Shown here piece after piece: positions 1 through 7,552 of a stretch of DNA of 33,207 nt. Under the pieces are notes generated by a model. It was not told the DNA's origin. It worked only from the letters and a program-made list of their open reading frames with translations, and searched no databases. Positions within the stretch are counted from its first letter, which is position 1. Each line of letters begins with the position of its first letter. The position numbers and the translations under genes are program-made. This DNA comes from JAGWRA01 sp035534615 (GTDB lineage Bacteria > Acidobacteriota > Vicinamibacteria > Vicinamibacterales > CAVVIG01): the NCBI GenBank assembly GCA_035534615.1, contig DATLRO010000044.1, positions 1 to 33,207 on the forward strand, written 5' to 3'.

Positions 1-304
1 GCGGGTTGGCCCGCAGTCGACGGCTCACCTCCGCGCGGCTCGGCAGTGTTCGAGCCGGACGTGCCGCCGCCGGCGTTGCCGCTCCGGACCTCGGCCGTCC
101 GGTGGCCGGAGCCAGACGCGGAGCCGCTGGCACCGCCAGCCGCAGGGGAGCGGACGCCTGGAGAATCGGTGGTCGGCCACCCTGTGTCCGCGTGGCAGAG
201 GTCAAGAAATGGCCGGACATGCCGATGACCGCGGCGCAGGAGATCGCCAGGAGAAAGCGCAGGCGCACCGGCGTCCAGGATGGGGCGTGAGGTGTCGGGC
301 TCAT
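1..304 (-). CDS. Possible secreted or membrane-anchored protein, cut by the left edge
   Basis: Reading leftwards from an ATG at 304-302, the minus strand stays open for about 101 codons to the window edge. The first residues look like a signal or anchor sequence: a polar start with prolines, an arginine pair (VRLRF), then a hydrophobic stretch (FLLAISCAAVIGM). After that the protein is rich in Pro, Ala and Arg, as in a periplasmic linker. The gene would diverge from the CadC-like regulator, with 174 bases between the starts. No clear ribosome binding site precedes the ATG; a second in-frame ATG lies at 215-213. I do not recognise a family and the fragment is too short to assign one. An opposing plus-strand reading frame (6-290) has Arg/Ala-rich composition typical of antisense frames in GC-rich DNA, so the minus reading is preferred, with modest confidence. 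Confidence 0.4.
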   Translation of the reverse strand, partial: MSPTPHAPSWTPVRLRFLLAISCAAVIGMSGHFLTSATRTQGGRPPILQASAPLRLAVPAAPRLAPATGRPRSGAATPAAARPARTLPSRAEVSRRLRANP

Positions 305-421
305 GGCGTTACAGAATTGAAATCTCCGCATGAACGACCCGGCGGATGTAAATAATGGCAATCGCCCGCCGGTTGAAGCCGCTTGGCGGCGCTAGAATAC
401 GAGGCGATTCTTCCGGGGTCC

Positions 422-449
422 TTAAGGCAACCTTAAGGATTCATTAAGA
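422..449 (+). promoter_or_regulatory. Three 11-bp-phased TTAAGG direct repeats (candidate OmpR-type operator)
   Basis: TTAAGG occurs at 422-427 and 433-438, and TTAAGA at 444-449: three hexamers at an exact 11-bp period. The first two sit inside perfect CCTTAAGG palindromes. OmpR/PhoB-family winged-helix proteins typically bind tandem half-sites about 11 bp apart, and the gene starting 30 bases downstream encodes such a domain, so autoregulation is a natural inference. A -10-like TAGAAT lies at 393-398 but has no well-placed -35. If that is the promoter, the repeats would lie downstream of the transcription start, which would suit repression. Confidence 0.55.
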
Positions 450-478
450 GTGCGATTCGGGCCGCCTGGTGGCTCGTC

Positions 479-2443
479 ATGCTGGTTGATTCACGCCACG
501 TTTACGAGTTCGGTCCCTTCTGCCTGGATGTGGGGGAGCGGCGCCTGCTGCGGGATCAGGTGCCGGTGCGGCTCTCGCCGAAAGCGTTCGACCTCCTGAG
601 CCTGCTGGTCCGCCGTGCCGGGCGCCTGGTCTCGAAGGACGAGGTGATGGCCGAAGTCTGGGCCCACACGTTCGTGGAAGACGGCAATCTCGCGGTCAAC
701 ATCTCGATCCTGCGCAAGGCGCTCGGCAGCGAATCAGGGCACGAGTACATCGAAACGGTGCCGCGGCTGGGGTACCGGTTCGTGGCGCCGGTGCGCGAGC
801 TGCTCGTCGAACCGTCGGAGGTGCCGCTCGTCGTCGTGCCGCGGGGAGCGCCGGTACGTGACGTCTCGACCGGAGCCCAGGAAGCGCTGGCGGGCCCTCG
901 CGAGCTGCAGACGACGGAACCATCGGTGGTTGCGCCGGTCGTGAGGCGGGAGCCCGGCTGGGGTGCCGGTCACAGGCGCAGCCTGGCGGCCGGCCTGGCG
1001 CTGCTGGCGACGATGCTGGCGGCGGGGGGCTACGCCGTGGACCGCTGGCGGCAGGGCTCGGCGACGGCGTCCGGCCCGATCCGTTCGGTGGTCGTCATGC
1101 CGTTCCAGTCGGACGGCCCGACCGGCAGCGCGGGCTATCTGCAGCGTGGCCTGCCGGAGGCGCTCGTCACGCGGCTGGGCACACTGCAGCAGCTGCGCGT
1201 GCTGCCAACCACAGCCGTGCGGGCGGGGGAAGACCCGTTCGAAGCCGCGCGGCGGCTCGGCGTCGACGGGGTGATTACAGGCGCGGTGGCGCAGGCCGGC
1301 GGGCGCATCCAGGTGACGGCCCAGCTGTCGCGCGTCTCGGATGGCGCGGTCATCTGGTCCGAACAGTTCGACCACCAGTTCACCGACATCTTTGCCATCG
1401 AGGACGAGATCGCCCAGCAGATCGCGACGAGCGTGGTCAGCGACGTGACGGCGGCCGAGCGGAAAGGGCTGCGGCGCCGCGAAACGCCGAACACGCAGGC
1501 CTACATGCTGTACCTCCGGGCGCGGGACCAGTGGGCACGGCGCACGCCGGCGACCATCAGGACCGCGATCGCGATGTACCAGGACGCCATCCGGCTCGAT
1601 CCGGGCTTCGCGCGGGCCTATGCCGGGCTGGCGGACGCGTATGCGGTCACCGTGTCGGGCCTGCCGTCGGCACAGCGATTTCCGCTGGCGAAGGCGGCGG
1701 CCCGCAAGGCGCTCGCGCTGGACGACCATCTGGCCGCGGCCCACACGGCCATGGCGTTTCTGGACTACAAGGCCGACTGGCGCTGGGCCGACGCCGACCG
1801 CGAGTTCAGGCGGGCGCTCGCGCTCAATCCGGACGATGTCCTGGCGCACCACTGGTACGGCGAATTCCTCGGGCTGCTCGGCCGGTACCGCCAGGCGGAA
1901 GCGCAACTGCGGCAGGCGCGCGAGCTCGACCCATACTCGCTCTCCATCCTGGCTGACTATGCCGACGTGCTGATCAAGGCGGGACGCTTCGCGGACGCCC
2001 GGGCGGTGATCCAGCGCGGCCTGCAGATCGAGCCGGACTCCCCCCGGATGAACAAGTCGATGGCGACGGTCCTGGCCGCCGAGGGGCAGATGGCCGCATC
2101 GGTCCGATACGACTTGCGGGCGCGGCGCCTGGGCGGAGAATCGCCCGCCGATCTGTCCGCGCTGCAGCGGGCGTTCCGCGCAGGGGGCATGAGCGCCTAT
2201 CGTCGCGCCTATCTCGCCTTGCTGCTGGCCCGCCGCGGCCGCCCTGAGGCCTTGCCGTTCGATGACGCCTCCGAGCTCGCCAGCGTGTACGCGTCGCTCC
2301 ACGACCGCCAGGACACCATGAAGTGGCTGTCGACAGCCGTGAGGCGGCACGAGCTGGCGGCGCTGGAGCTGAAGGCGCCGGCGTACGCATTTCTCTCCAG
2401 CGATCCGCGCTTCCGGGCATTGGAAAAGCAAGTGGGGCTGTGA
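479..2443 (+). CDS. CadC-like membrane one-component regulator with winged-helix, TolB-like and TPR domains
   Basis: This 654-residue protein begins with an OmpR/CadC-type winged-helix DNA-binding domain (about residues 8-105, ending in the typical ETVPRLGYRFVAPV). A variable linker leads to a single membrane helix (about 169-186). Then comes a FlgO/TolB-N-like region (about 203-325, VVVMPFQSD through VIWSEQFDHQFTDIFAIEDEIA), followed by tetratricopeptide repeats (about 365-600). This architecture is known for one-component regulators that bind DNA from the inner membrane and sense with a periplasmic C-terminal half; such proteins are numerous in Acidobacteriota. The signal sensed is not predictable from sequence. 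The ATG at 479 places the DNA-binding domain right at the N terminus as expected, although the ribosome binding site is weak. Phased repeats just upstream suggest self-regulation. The gene is followed by a 189-base gap. Confidence 0.9.
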   Translation: MLVDSRHVYEFGPFCLDVGERRLLRDQVPVRLSPKAFDLLSLLVRRAGRLVSKDEVMAEVWAHTFVEDGNLAVNISILRKALGSESGHEYIETVPRLGYRFVAPVRELLVEPSEVPLVVVPRGAPVRDVSTGAQEALAGPRELQTTEPSVVAPVVRREPGWGAGHRRSLAAGLALLATMLAAGGYAVDRWRQGSATASGPIRSVVVMPFQSDGPTGSAGYLQRGLPEALVTRLGTLQQLRVLPTTAVRAGEDPFEAARRLGVDGVITGAVAQAGGRIQVTAQLSRVSDGAVIWSEQFDHQFTDIFAIEDEIAQQIATSVVSDVTAAERKGLRRRETPNTQAYMLYLRARDQWARRTPATIRTAIAMYQDAIRLDPGFARAYAGLADAYAVTVSGLPSAQRFPLAKAAARKALALDDHLAAAHTAMAFLDYKADWRWADADREFRRALALNPDDVLAHHWYGEFLGLLGRYRQAEAQLRQARELDPYSLSILADYADVLIKAGRFADARAVIQRGLQIEPDSPRMNKSMATVLAAEGQMAASVRYDLRARRLGGESPADLSALQRAFRAGGMSAYRRAYLALLLARRGRPEALPFDDASELASVYASLHDRQDTMKWLSTAVRRHELAALELKAPAYAFLSSDPRFRALEKQVGL

Positions 2444-2445
2444 AA

Positions 2446-2474
2446 GAGGGGCGTTCCGTTCGAGGGGCGTTCCG
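2446..2474 (+). repeat. 13-base direct repeat just after the regulator gene
   Basis: GAGGGGCGTTCCG occurs at 2446-2458 and again at 2462-2474, a 16-base period immediately after the stop codon at 2443. It looks like a small tandem duplication. No hairpin or T-run makes it a terminator, and its function is unknown. Confidence 0.6.
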
Positions 2475-2632
2475 CCGCTGTCACTGTCCGTTCATCAAGC
2501 ACGGCCTAGACTCTGGCCTGCAGCCTGCCATGTCAGCTGCCGTCAGACCGGCTTCAGGCCAACACGCGCCTCCGTCAGCCTCACGCTGCGGGCGCCTGGC
2601 GGAGAGGACAGGCTGTTTCTGAGGAGGCACCT

Positions 2633-3715
2633 TTGATACGTCATCAATCGAGATGGCCCGGGCTGTGCGGCGCGGCGGCTCTGTGCGTGGCCGCGATGTT
2701 CGGAGCGACCGCGCTGGCCGCCGGGCGGGCACCAGCCGCGCGGCCGGCCGGGGCGGTGGGGCCGTCGGGCTACCACCTGCTCAAGACGATTCCGATTCCG
2801 GGCGACACGTTCTGGGACTACATGAAGTTCGACCCTGGGATGCACCGGCTCTTCATCTCGCACGGCACCCACGTCGTCGTGCTCGATGCCGACACCGGCA
2901 GGATCATCGGGGACGTGCCGGACACCCCTGGCGTGCACGGGATCGTGCTGGCGCCGGAGTTCAATCGCGGGTTTGCGACCGCCGGTCAGGCCGCTCAGCT
3001 GGTCATTTTCAACTACAAGACGCTGAAGGTCATCGGCCGCGTGCCGACCGACAAGGACTGCGACGGGGTCGTGTACGACCCGGCGTCCAAGCGGGTGTTC
3101 ACCATGAACGGCGACTCGCATTCGTCGACCGTGGTGGACGCCAGAACGGGGAAAGTCGTCGGCCGGATCGCCCTCGGCGGCGGGCCGGAGTTCCCGGCGG
3201 CGGACGGGCGCGGGCACGTCTTCGTCAATCTGGAAACGACCAGCGAGGAACTGGAGATCGACTCCCACACGCTCCAGATCCTGCACCGGTGGCCGATGGC
3301 GCCGGGGGAGCACCCGAGCGGACTGTCGATCGACGCCGCGCACGGCGTCCTGTTCGCCGGCTGCCGGAACAAGCTGATGGCGATCATCAGCACGCACACG
3401 GGCAAGGTGCTGGCGGCGCTGCCGATCGGGGCCGGCGTCGACGCGACGCGGTTCGATCCGGGGACGGGCGACGCCTTCGCGTCGAACGGCATGAGCGGCA
3501 CGCTGACCGTGATTCATGAAGACTCGCCGACGAAATTCCACGTGGTCGAGAACGTGAAGACCGAACTCGGGGCGCGGACGATGGCGCTCGACCCGGCGAC
3601 GCACCGGATATTCCTGGTGACCGCCAAGCTGGACCGGATCCCGAACCCGCCACCGCACACGCGGCCGTTCAAGATGGTGCCGGGGACGTTTCACCTGCTG
3701 ATTTTCGGAAAGTAG
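2633..3715 (+). CDS. Secreted YVTN/YncE-like beta-propeller protein
   Basis: A 360-residue protein with an N-terminal signal peptide (hydrophobic core LCGAAALCVAAMFGATALA, likely cleaved near residue 30) followed by repeated blades. The pattern 'VVVLDADTGRIIGDV', 'LVIFNYKTLKVIGRV', 'STVVDARTGKVVGRI', 'LMAIISTHTGKVLAAL' is that of YncE/YVTN beta-propellers, which are extracytoplasmic scaffolds or ligand-binding domains without a general enzymatic activity. The start is a TTG at 2633, five bases after a strong GAGGAGG ribosome binding site (2621-2627). No ATG fits as well. The gene stands alone, between a 189-base upstream gap and a strong terminator. The exact partner or ligand cannot be told from sequence. 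Confidence 0.85.
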   Translation: MIRHQSRWPGLCGAAALCVAAMFGATALAAGRAPAARPAGAVGPSGYHLLKTIPIPGDTFWDYMKFDPGMHRLFISHGTHVVVLDADTGRIIGDVPDTPGVHGIVLAPEFNRGFATAGQAAQLVIFNYKTLKVIGRVPTDKDCDGVVYDPASKRVFTMNGDSHSSTVVDARTGKVVGRIALGGGPEFPAADGRGHVFVNLETTSEELEIDSHTLQILHRWPMAPGEHPSGLSIDAAHGVLFAGCRNKLMAIISTHTGKVLAALPIGAGVDATRFDPGTGDAFASNGMSGTLTVIHEDSPTKFHVVENVKTELGARTMALDPATHRIFLVTAKLDRIPNPPPHTRPFKMVPGTFHLLIFGK

Positions 3716-3765
3716 CGGCCGCGCAGGCGCGCGCGCCTGCACGGCTGAGTCTGGAAAGGTCATGA

Positions 3766-3799
3766 GGGGCGGGCGCCCGGGCGGGCGCCCGCCCCTTTT
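3766..3799 (+). terminator. Strong Rho-independent terminator after the beta-propeller gene
   Basis: Arms 3766-3778 and 3783-3795 form a perfect 13-bp GC stem with a GGGC tetraloop, followed directly by TTTT (3796-3799). The orientation suits the plus-strand gene ending at 3715. A second perfect 18-base palindrome lies at 3723-3740, just after the stop codon, with no T-run. Confidence 0.85.
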
Positions 3800-3852
3800 C
3801 TGCGTCAGGCGCCGCGTCCGGGGCCGCAGGCGCGCAGGCGCCGACCGGGCGT

Positions 3853-4341
3853 TCAGGCGCCGGCCCGGGGAATCTCGTGGATAGGGACGTCGCGCCACAT
3901 CCAGAGCGTCTGCCGGGCGTCGCCGATCCGCCGGACCTCCGCGTCCAGCCCGCGCCAGATCTCCCGGAGAGGGACCCAGGCGACCGCCCACGCGGGCCGG
4001 GCCTTCAGCACCGGTTCCAGCGATCCCCGCACCCCCCGGACCGCCAGCCCGAGCAGGGCGCCCGCGCGCCAGGCTTTGATCAGGTCGTTGCGGAGATAGG
4101 TCAGCACGACCCGGGTGACGGAGGGAGAGACGCCCTCGCGCTCCAGCCGGACGGCCAGGCGGACGAGCGCGACATCCAGCACGCCGTACAGACGGGTCTG
4201 GCCGTGCCTCCGGCGGTGCGTATCGGTGCCGAGGCCGCCGACGACGAGCAGGTACCGCACCCGCCGCGACGAGCACGGGCGGTGCTCAAGCCGGCTGACC
4301 ACCCGTGCGAGCTCGGCCACCGTGAGCAGGCTCGTGGTCAT
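3853..4341 (-). CDS. MerR-like transcriptional regulator
   Basis: A 162-residue basic protein. Its N-terminal half reads as a MerR-type winged helix: LTVAELARVV as the first helix, RRVRYLLVVGGL where MerR proteins have RYYE..GLL, then TRLYGVLDVALVRLAVRLEREGVS matching the wing and the 'R.Y...D...L..I..L...G.S' segment. The first part carries a few extra residues (RLEHRPCS) compared with standard MerR proteins. The C-terminal half (about 85-162) has no recognised effector domain and lacks the cysteine cluster of metal sensors. It starts about 30 bases downstream of a well-formed minus-strand promoter overlapped by a dyad, so it probably controls itself and possibly the divergent peptide transporter. 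The family call is fairly safe; the signal is unknown. Confidence 0.7.
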   Translation of the reverse strand: MTTSLLTVAELARVVSRLEHRPCSSRRVRYLLVVGGLGTDTHRRRHGQTRLYGVLDVALVRLAVRLEREGVSPSVTRVVLTYLRNDLIKAWRAGALLGLAVRGVRGSLEPVLKARPAWAVAWVPLREIWRGLDAEVRRIGDARQTLWMWRDVPIHEIPRAGA

Positions 4342-4373
4342 CCCGCACTTCCTGGATTGCCCATCGTTGCAGA

Positions 4374-4408
4374 CATATATACGATTAACTAATTAATGTC
4401 AATCGTAT
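4374..4408 (-). promoter_or_regulatory. Promoter of the MerR-like gene with overlapping dyad operator
   Basis: On the minus strand a perfect TTGACA -35 (plus 4397-4402) is followed after exactly 17 bases by TATATG (plus 4374-4379). This predicts a transcription start some 25 bases before the ATG at 4341. A perfect 8-bp inverted repeat, ATACGATT (4379-4386) and AATCGTAT (4401-4408), overlaps both elements. The stretch is conspicuously AT-rich in a GC-rich window. MerR-family operators are usually dyads lying on the promoter, consistent with autoregulation. Confidence 0.65.
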
Positions 4409-4667
4409 TTTCTCCAACGCGCCGGATTTCCCCCTGCCGCCCGACCATCTCTCGGCGCCGCCCGATCGCGCCGGCCTCCGGCGGGGTGGCCGCACCGCGC
4501 GGCGCAGCGTCCGGCGGGACGTGCCACCGCAGCTGCCGGGGGAGAGGGGCCGCGGGCCGGGCATTACTCTTCCCAGCGCCACCGGAATCTGATACTAAGA
4601 GCCGCCGGAGGACTCCCCGAGAGGGGCGCGGGCGGACCCGCGCTCGAGGCAGACAGGTGGACACACG
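4409..4667. other. Intergenic region upstream of the peptide transporter
   Basis: Together with the promoter stretch just before it, this makes a 326-base gap between the divergent MerR-like and transporter genes. I see no convincing gene in it. It returns to high GC after 4413 and has no clear -35/-10 pair for the plus strand. The ribosome binding site of the transporter would be the weak GGTGG around 4655-4659. Confidence 0.5.
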
Positions 4668-6131
4668 ATGACCGAGCAGAAACCGCCGTCCCGGACACTG
4701 GGCTTCACGACCCTGTTTCTCATCGAGATGTGGGAGCGGTTCGGCTACTACGGCATGACCGCCGTCGTGGTGCTGTTCATGGTGCAGCAGCTCGGATATA
4801 CGGACGACCGCGCCAATCTGACCTACGGGGCGTTCGCCGCGATGGCCTACGCGATCCCCGCGCTCGGGGGCTGGATCGGCGACCGGATTCTCGGCAGCCG
4901 CCGCACGACCGTGCTTGGCGCCCTGATCCTGGCGATCGGCTACAGCACGCTGGCGATCCCCTCGTCCCGCCTCATGTTCGTGGCGCTGGCGGTCATCGCC
5001 GTCGGCGGCGGCATTTTCAAGGCCAACCCGGCCAACCTGATTTCCAAGCTCTTCGAAGGCGATTCGGCCCGAATCGACAGCGCCTTCACGATGTATTACA
5101 TGGCGGTCAACATCGGCGCCACGATGTCGCAGATCGCCACGCCGCTCATCGCCGTGTGGGTCGGCTGGCACGTCGCGTTCGCGGTCTGCGCCGGCGGCCT
5201 CGTGGTCGGCCTCATCAACTACGCGTTCATGCGCCGGTTCCTCGGAGACGTGGGGTCCGAGCCGGATCACCAGCCGCTCGATCTGCGCCGGCTGGTCCTC
5301 GTCCTGGCCGGGGCGGCGGTCTGCATCGTCCTGATCACCTTCATCCTGCAGAGCCGCGACATCGCCCGCGACGTGGTGTGGCTGGCCGGCCTCGGGATGC
5401 TGGCCATCTTCGCCGTCATGATCGCCAGGGGCGCGGCGCAGGAGCGCAAGGGGCTGGTCGCCGTCCTCCTGCTGACCGCGCAGACCATGCTCTTCTTCAT
5501 CTTCTATCAGCAGATGTCGACGTCGCTCACGCTGTTCTCGCTGCGCAACGTGAATCTGAACGTCTTCGGGTACCAGGTGCCGGCCGGCCAGGTGCAGGCC
5601 CTCAACCCGATCTGGATCTTCCTGCTCAGCCCGGGCCTCGCCTGGCTCTACAACAAGCTCAGCAGGGGACGGGGCGACTTCCACATCGCCACGAAGTTCG
5701 CCATGGGCTTTGCCGTCCTGAGCCTCGGGTTCTTCATCTACGGCCTGAGCGGCCGGTTCGCGGTGCAGGGGAGGGTCGGCTTCGGGTGGATGATCTGCGG
5801 GTACGGCTTCCAGTCCCTGGGCGAACTGCTGATCAGCGGCCTCGGCCTCGCGATGGTGTCGCGCTACGTCGGCCCGCGCCTGCGCGGCTTCATCATGGGC
5901 GTCTGGTTCCTCGCCACCGGCATCTCCCAGTACCTGGGAGGATTCGTGGCCAACTACGCCAGCGTTCCGCACACCGTGACCGACCCGGTGCAGACCCTGC
6001 CGCTCTATACCCACCTGTTCGTCGGGCTGGGGGAGGTGGCGGTCGCCGGCACGGTGATTTCCGCCGTGATGATCCCGCTGATGAAGTGGCTCTCGGTCAC
6101 CGACCAGGCGACGATCGAGGGGGCCGCCTAG
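4668..6131 (+). CDS. POT/PTR2-family proton-coupled oligopeptide transporter
   Basis: This 487-residue inner-membrane protein has many hydrophobic helices and the signature of the proton-dependent oligopeptide transporter family. Residues 20-29 (EMWERFGYYG) match the conserved ExxERFxYYG motif of helix 1, with E20, E23, R24 and Y27/Y28 present. The next loop has GGWIGDRILGSRRT, the family's GGxxxDRxxG-type motif. NPANLISKLF and the FTMYYMAVNIGA segment also fit. Members take up di- and tripeptides with protons. Length is usual for bacterial members (about 450-500). The ATG at 4668 puts the motif about 20 residues in, as expected. It is monocistronic and divergent from the MerR-like regulator, which could control it. 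Exact substrate is not predictable. Confidence 0.92.
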   Translation: MTEQKPPSRTLGFTTLFLIEMWERFGYYGMTAVVVLFMVQQLGYTDDRANLTYGAFAAMAYAIPALGGWIGDRILGSRRTTVLGALILAIGYSTLAIPSSRLMFVALAVIAVGGGIFKANPANLISKLFEGDSARIDSAFTMYYMAVNIGATMSQIATPLIAVWVGWHVAFAVCAGGLVVGLINYAFMRRFLGDVGSEPDHQPLDLRRLVLVLAGAAVCIVLITFILQSRDIARDVVWLAGLGMLAIFAVMIARGAAQERKGLVAVLLLTAQTMLFFIFYQQMSTSLTLFSLRNVNLNVFGYQVPAGQVQALNPIWIFLLSPGLAWLYNKLSRGRGDFHIATKFAMGFAVLSLGFFIYGLSGRFAVQGRVGFGWMICGYGFQSLGELLISGLGLAMVSRYVGPRLRGFIMGVWFLATGISQYLGGFVANYASVPHTVTDPVQTLPLYTHLFVGLGEVAVAGTVISAVMIPLMKWLSVTDQATIEGAA

Positions 6132-6193
6132 GCCCCGTTTGCCTCCCTCCGGGGACGGCCGGTCCAGCCGGCCCCCGGGGGGCAGATCGGGAT

Positions 6194-6213
6194 TTCGTCA
6201 TGGCCATGACGAA
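6194..6213. repeat. Perfect 20-bp palindrome between transporter and pilin genes
   Basis: TTCGTCATGG (6194-6203) is followed immediately by its exact reverse complement (6204-6213), with no spacer. It lies 63 bases after the transporter stop and about 140 bases before the first minor pilin gene. As DNA it is a plausible dimer-binding site; as RNA it could not fold tightly without a loop of central bases. A GC-rich imperfect hairpin (about 6155-6180) precedes it and may help end transporter transcription, but there is no T-run. Confidence 0.6.
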
Positions 6214-6354
6214 GCTGTAGCTGAGCTCGAATGGCGGCCCGATGCAGCTTTTGTCCCGTCCTGCCGGGTAAGTCATCAGTGAACAATACGTTGTGGGCTT
6301 CAGGTCCGACAGTCCCGATCCGGCAGGCCCGTTGCTGGGTTGATCGCGGACGCC

Positions 6355-6993
6355 ATGGACCGCATCGACTGCACAGAAGACCGGACGAGCCGGCCTGCCC
6401 GCACCCGCACGACGGGCAGCGCTGGATTCTCCCTGATCGAGCTGATGGCCGCGCTCGGGGTGCTCGTGGTGGTGACGGCGATGGTCATCCCCTTGACCCA
6501 GCGGACCATCGGCAGCCTGAGCCTCCAGGGTGACGCGCGTGGTGTCGCCAGCTATGTCGCGCTGGCCAAGATGCGGGCGGCGGCCGACTTCACGCACGCC
6601 CGCGTGTTCGTCGATCTGAACGACAACACCTATCACCTCGAGACGTGGCAGAAGACCGGCACGCCGGGGTGGGTGACACAAGGCGGCATCCAGACGCTGT
6701 CGCGGGGGGTGACGTTCAGCGTCGCCGGCCTGACCACGCCCCCGCCCAACACCCAGACGACGCTGGCCCAGGCTCCCCCGTGTCTGGACGATACGGGGAA
6801 CGTCATCGGCGACACGGCCTGCGTCGTGTTCGATTCACGCGGGACCCCGATCGACACGACCGGTGCGCCGATCGGCATCGACGCCCTGTACGTGACCGAC
6901 GGCACCGCGGTGTACGGGACCACCGTATCCGCAACCGGGATGAGCCGCTTCTGGTGGAGTCCGGCGACAGCCCCGGCATGGGCAAATCAATGA
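6355..6993 (+). CDS. FimT/GspH-like minor pilin
   Basis: A class III signal peptide is evident. A polar, positively charged leader ends in Gly, followed by FSLIELMAALGVLVVVTAMVIP, the prepilin peptidase site (G|F with Glu at +5) and the hydrophobic N-terminal helix of type IV pilins and type II pseudopilins. The remaining 165 or so residues form a C-terminal domain with cysteines in PPCLDD and TACVVFD that could pair, as in FimT/GspH. The start is uncertain: ATG at 6355 gives 212 residues and a 24-residue leader, and a TTG at 6340 would add five residues. Neither has a strong ribosome binding site. It heads a four-gene minor pilin set and overlaps the next gene by four bases (ATGA). Confidence 0.85.
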   Translation: MDRIDCTEDRTSRPARTRTTGSAGFSLIELMAALGVLVVVTAMVIPLTQRTIGSLSLQGDARGVASYVALAKMRAAADFTHARVFVDLNDNTYHLETWQKTGTPGWVTQGGIQTLSRGVTFSVAGLTTPPPNTQTTLAQAPPCLDDTGNVIGDTACVVFDSRGTPIDTTGAPIGIDALYVTDGTAVYGTTVSATGMSRFWWSPATAPAWANQ

Positions 6994-7532
6994 GAACGCC
7001 TCTGACGCGACCGGCGAGCGGGGACGGCTGGCGGTCCGAGCGCGGCATCACGCTGCTCGAAACCATGGTGGCGACCGGGATTCTCGTGGTCGTCGCGATC
7101 GGGCTGCTGCCGCTCGGCATCTTCGCCACATCGGCGGCCGAGAATCAGGGCCATCTGCAGGCCCGCGCGGCTCAGTACGCCCAGGACAAGATGGAGCAGC
7201 TGCTGGCGCTCGCCTACGGCGATACGACGACGGACACCACCGTGTTCCCGGCGCAGAGCACGGGCGGAACGGGGCTGGCGATCGGCGGAAGCGCGGATCC
7301 GGCCAATCCGGCGGCCGGCTACGTGGACTATCTGGATGCCGACGGAAACCTCCTGCCGGTGACCGGCACCACGCCGCCGGCCGGATGGTTCTACGAGCGC
7401 GTCTGGCAGGTCTCGCAGGCATCGTCCAATCTCAAGCAGATCACCGTCACGGCGATCGTGGCCCACAGCATGGGTCATGCGGGAGTGACGCCCCAAACGA
7501 CGTTGCTGGCGTTGAAGACGTTTCCGTTCTGA
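6990..7532 (+). CDS. PilV/GspI-like minor pilin
   Basis: This 180-residue protein has a prepilin leader of 19 residues ending ...RSERG, then ITLLETMVATGILVVVAIGLLPLGIF with Glu at +5 of the mature protein, as required for prepilin peptidase processing. The methionine at 6990 overlaps the stop of the preceding gene in an ATGA arrangement, which implies translational coupling and is why I prefer it over the ATG at 6978 four codons upstream. The mature domain has the ARAAQYAQDKMEQLLALAYGD segment typical of PilV/GspI-type proteins, where minor pilins align after the helix. Its probable role is in the initiating tip complex of the pilus with its three neighbours. Confidence 0.87.
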   Translation: MRTPLTRPASGDGWRSERGITLLETMVATGILVVVAIGLLPLGIFATSAAENQGHLQARAAQYAQDKMEQLLALAYGDTTTDTTVFPAQSTGGTGLAIGGSADPANPAAGYVDYLDADGNLLPVTGTTPPAGWFYERVWQVSQASSNLKQITVTAIVAHSMGHAGVTPQTTLLALKTFPF

Positions 7533-7552
7533 GTTCTGAGGCGAGGATTTCC

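Noticed and set aside
6..290. Plus-strand open frame of 94 codons at the left edge
   Set aside because: Arg/Ala-rich with no domain or ribosome binding site; the opposite strand reads as a better protein with a signal-like start.
6232..6250. Possible sigma-54 promoter (GG...GC) before the pilin cluster
   Set aside because: The GG and GC dinucleotides are separated by nine bases instead of the required ten.
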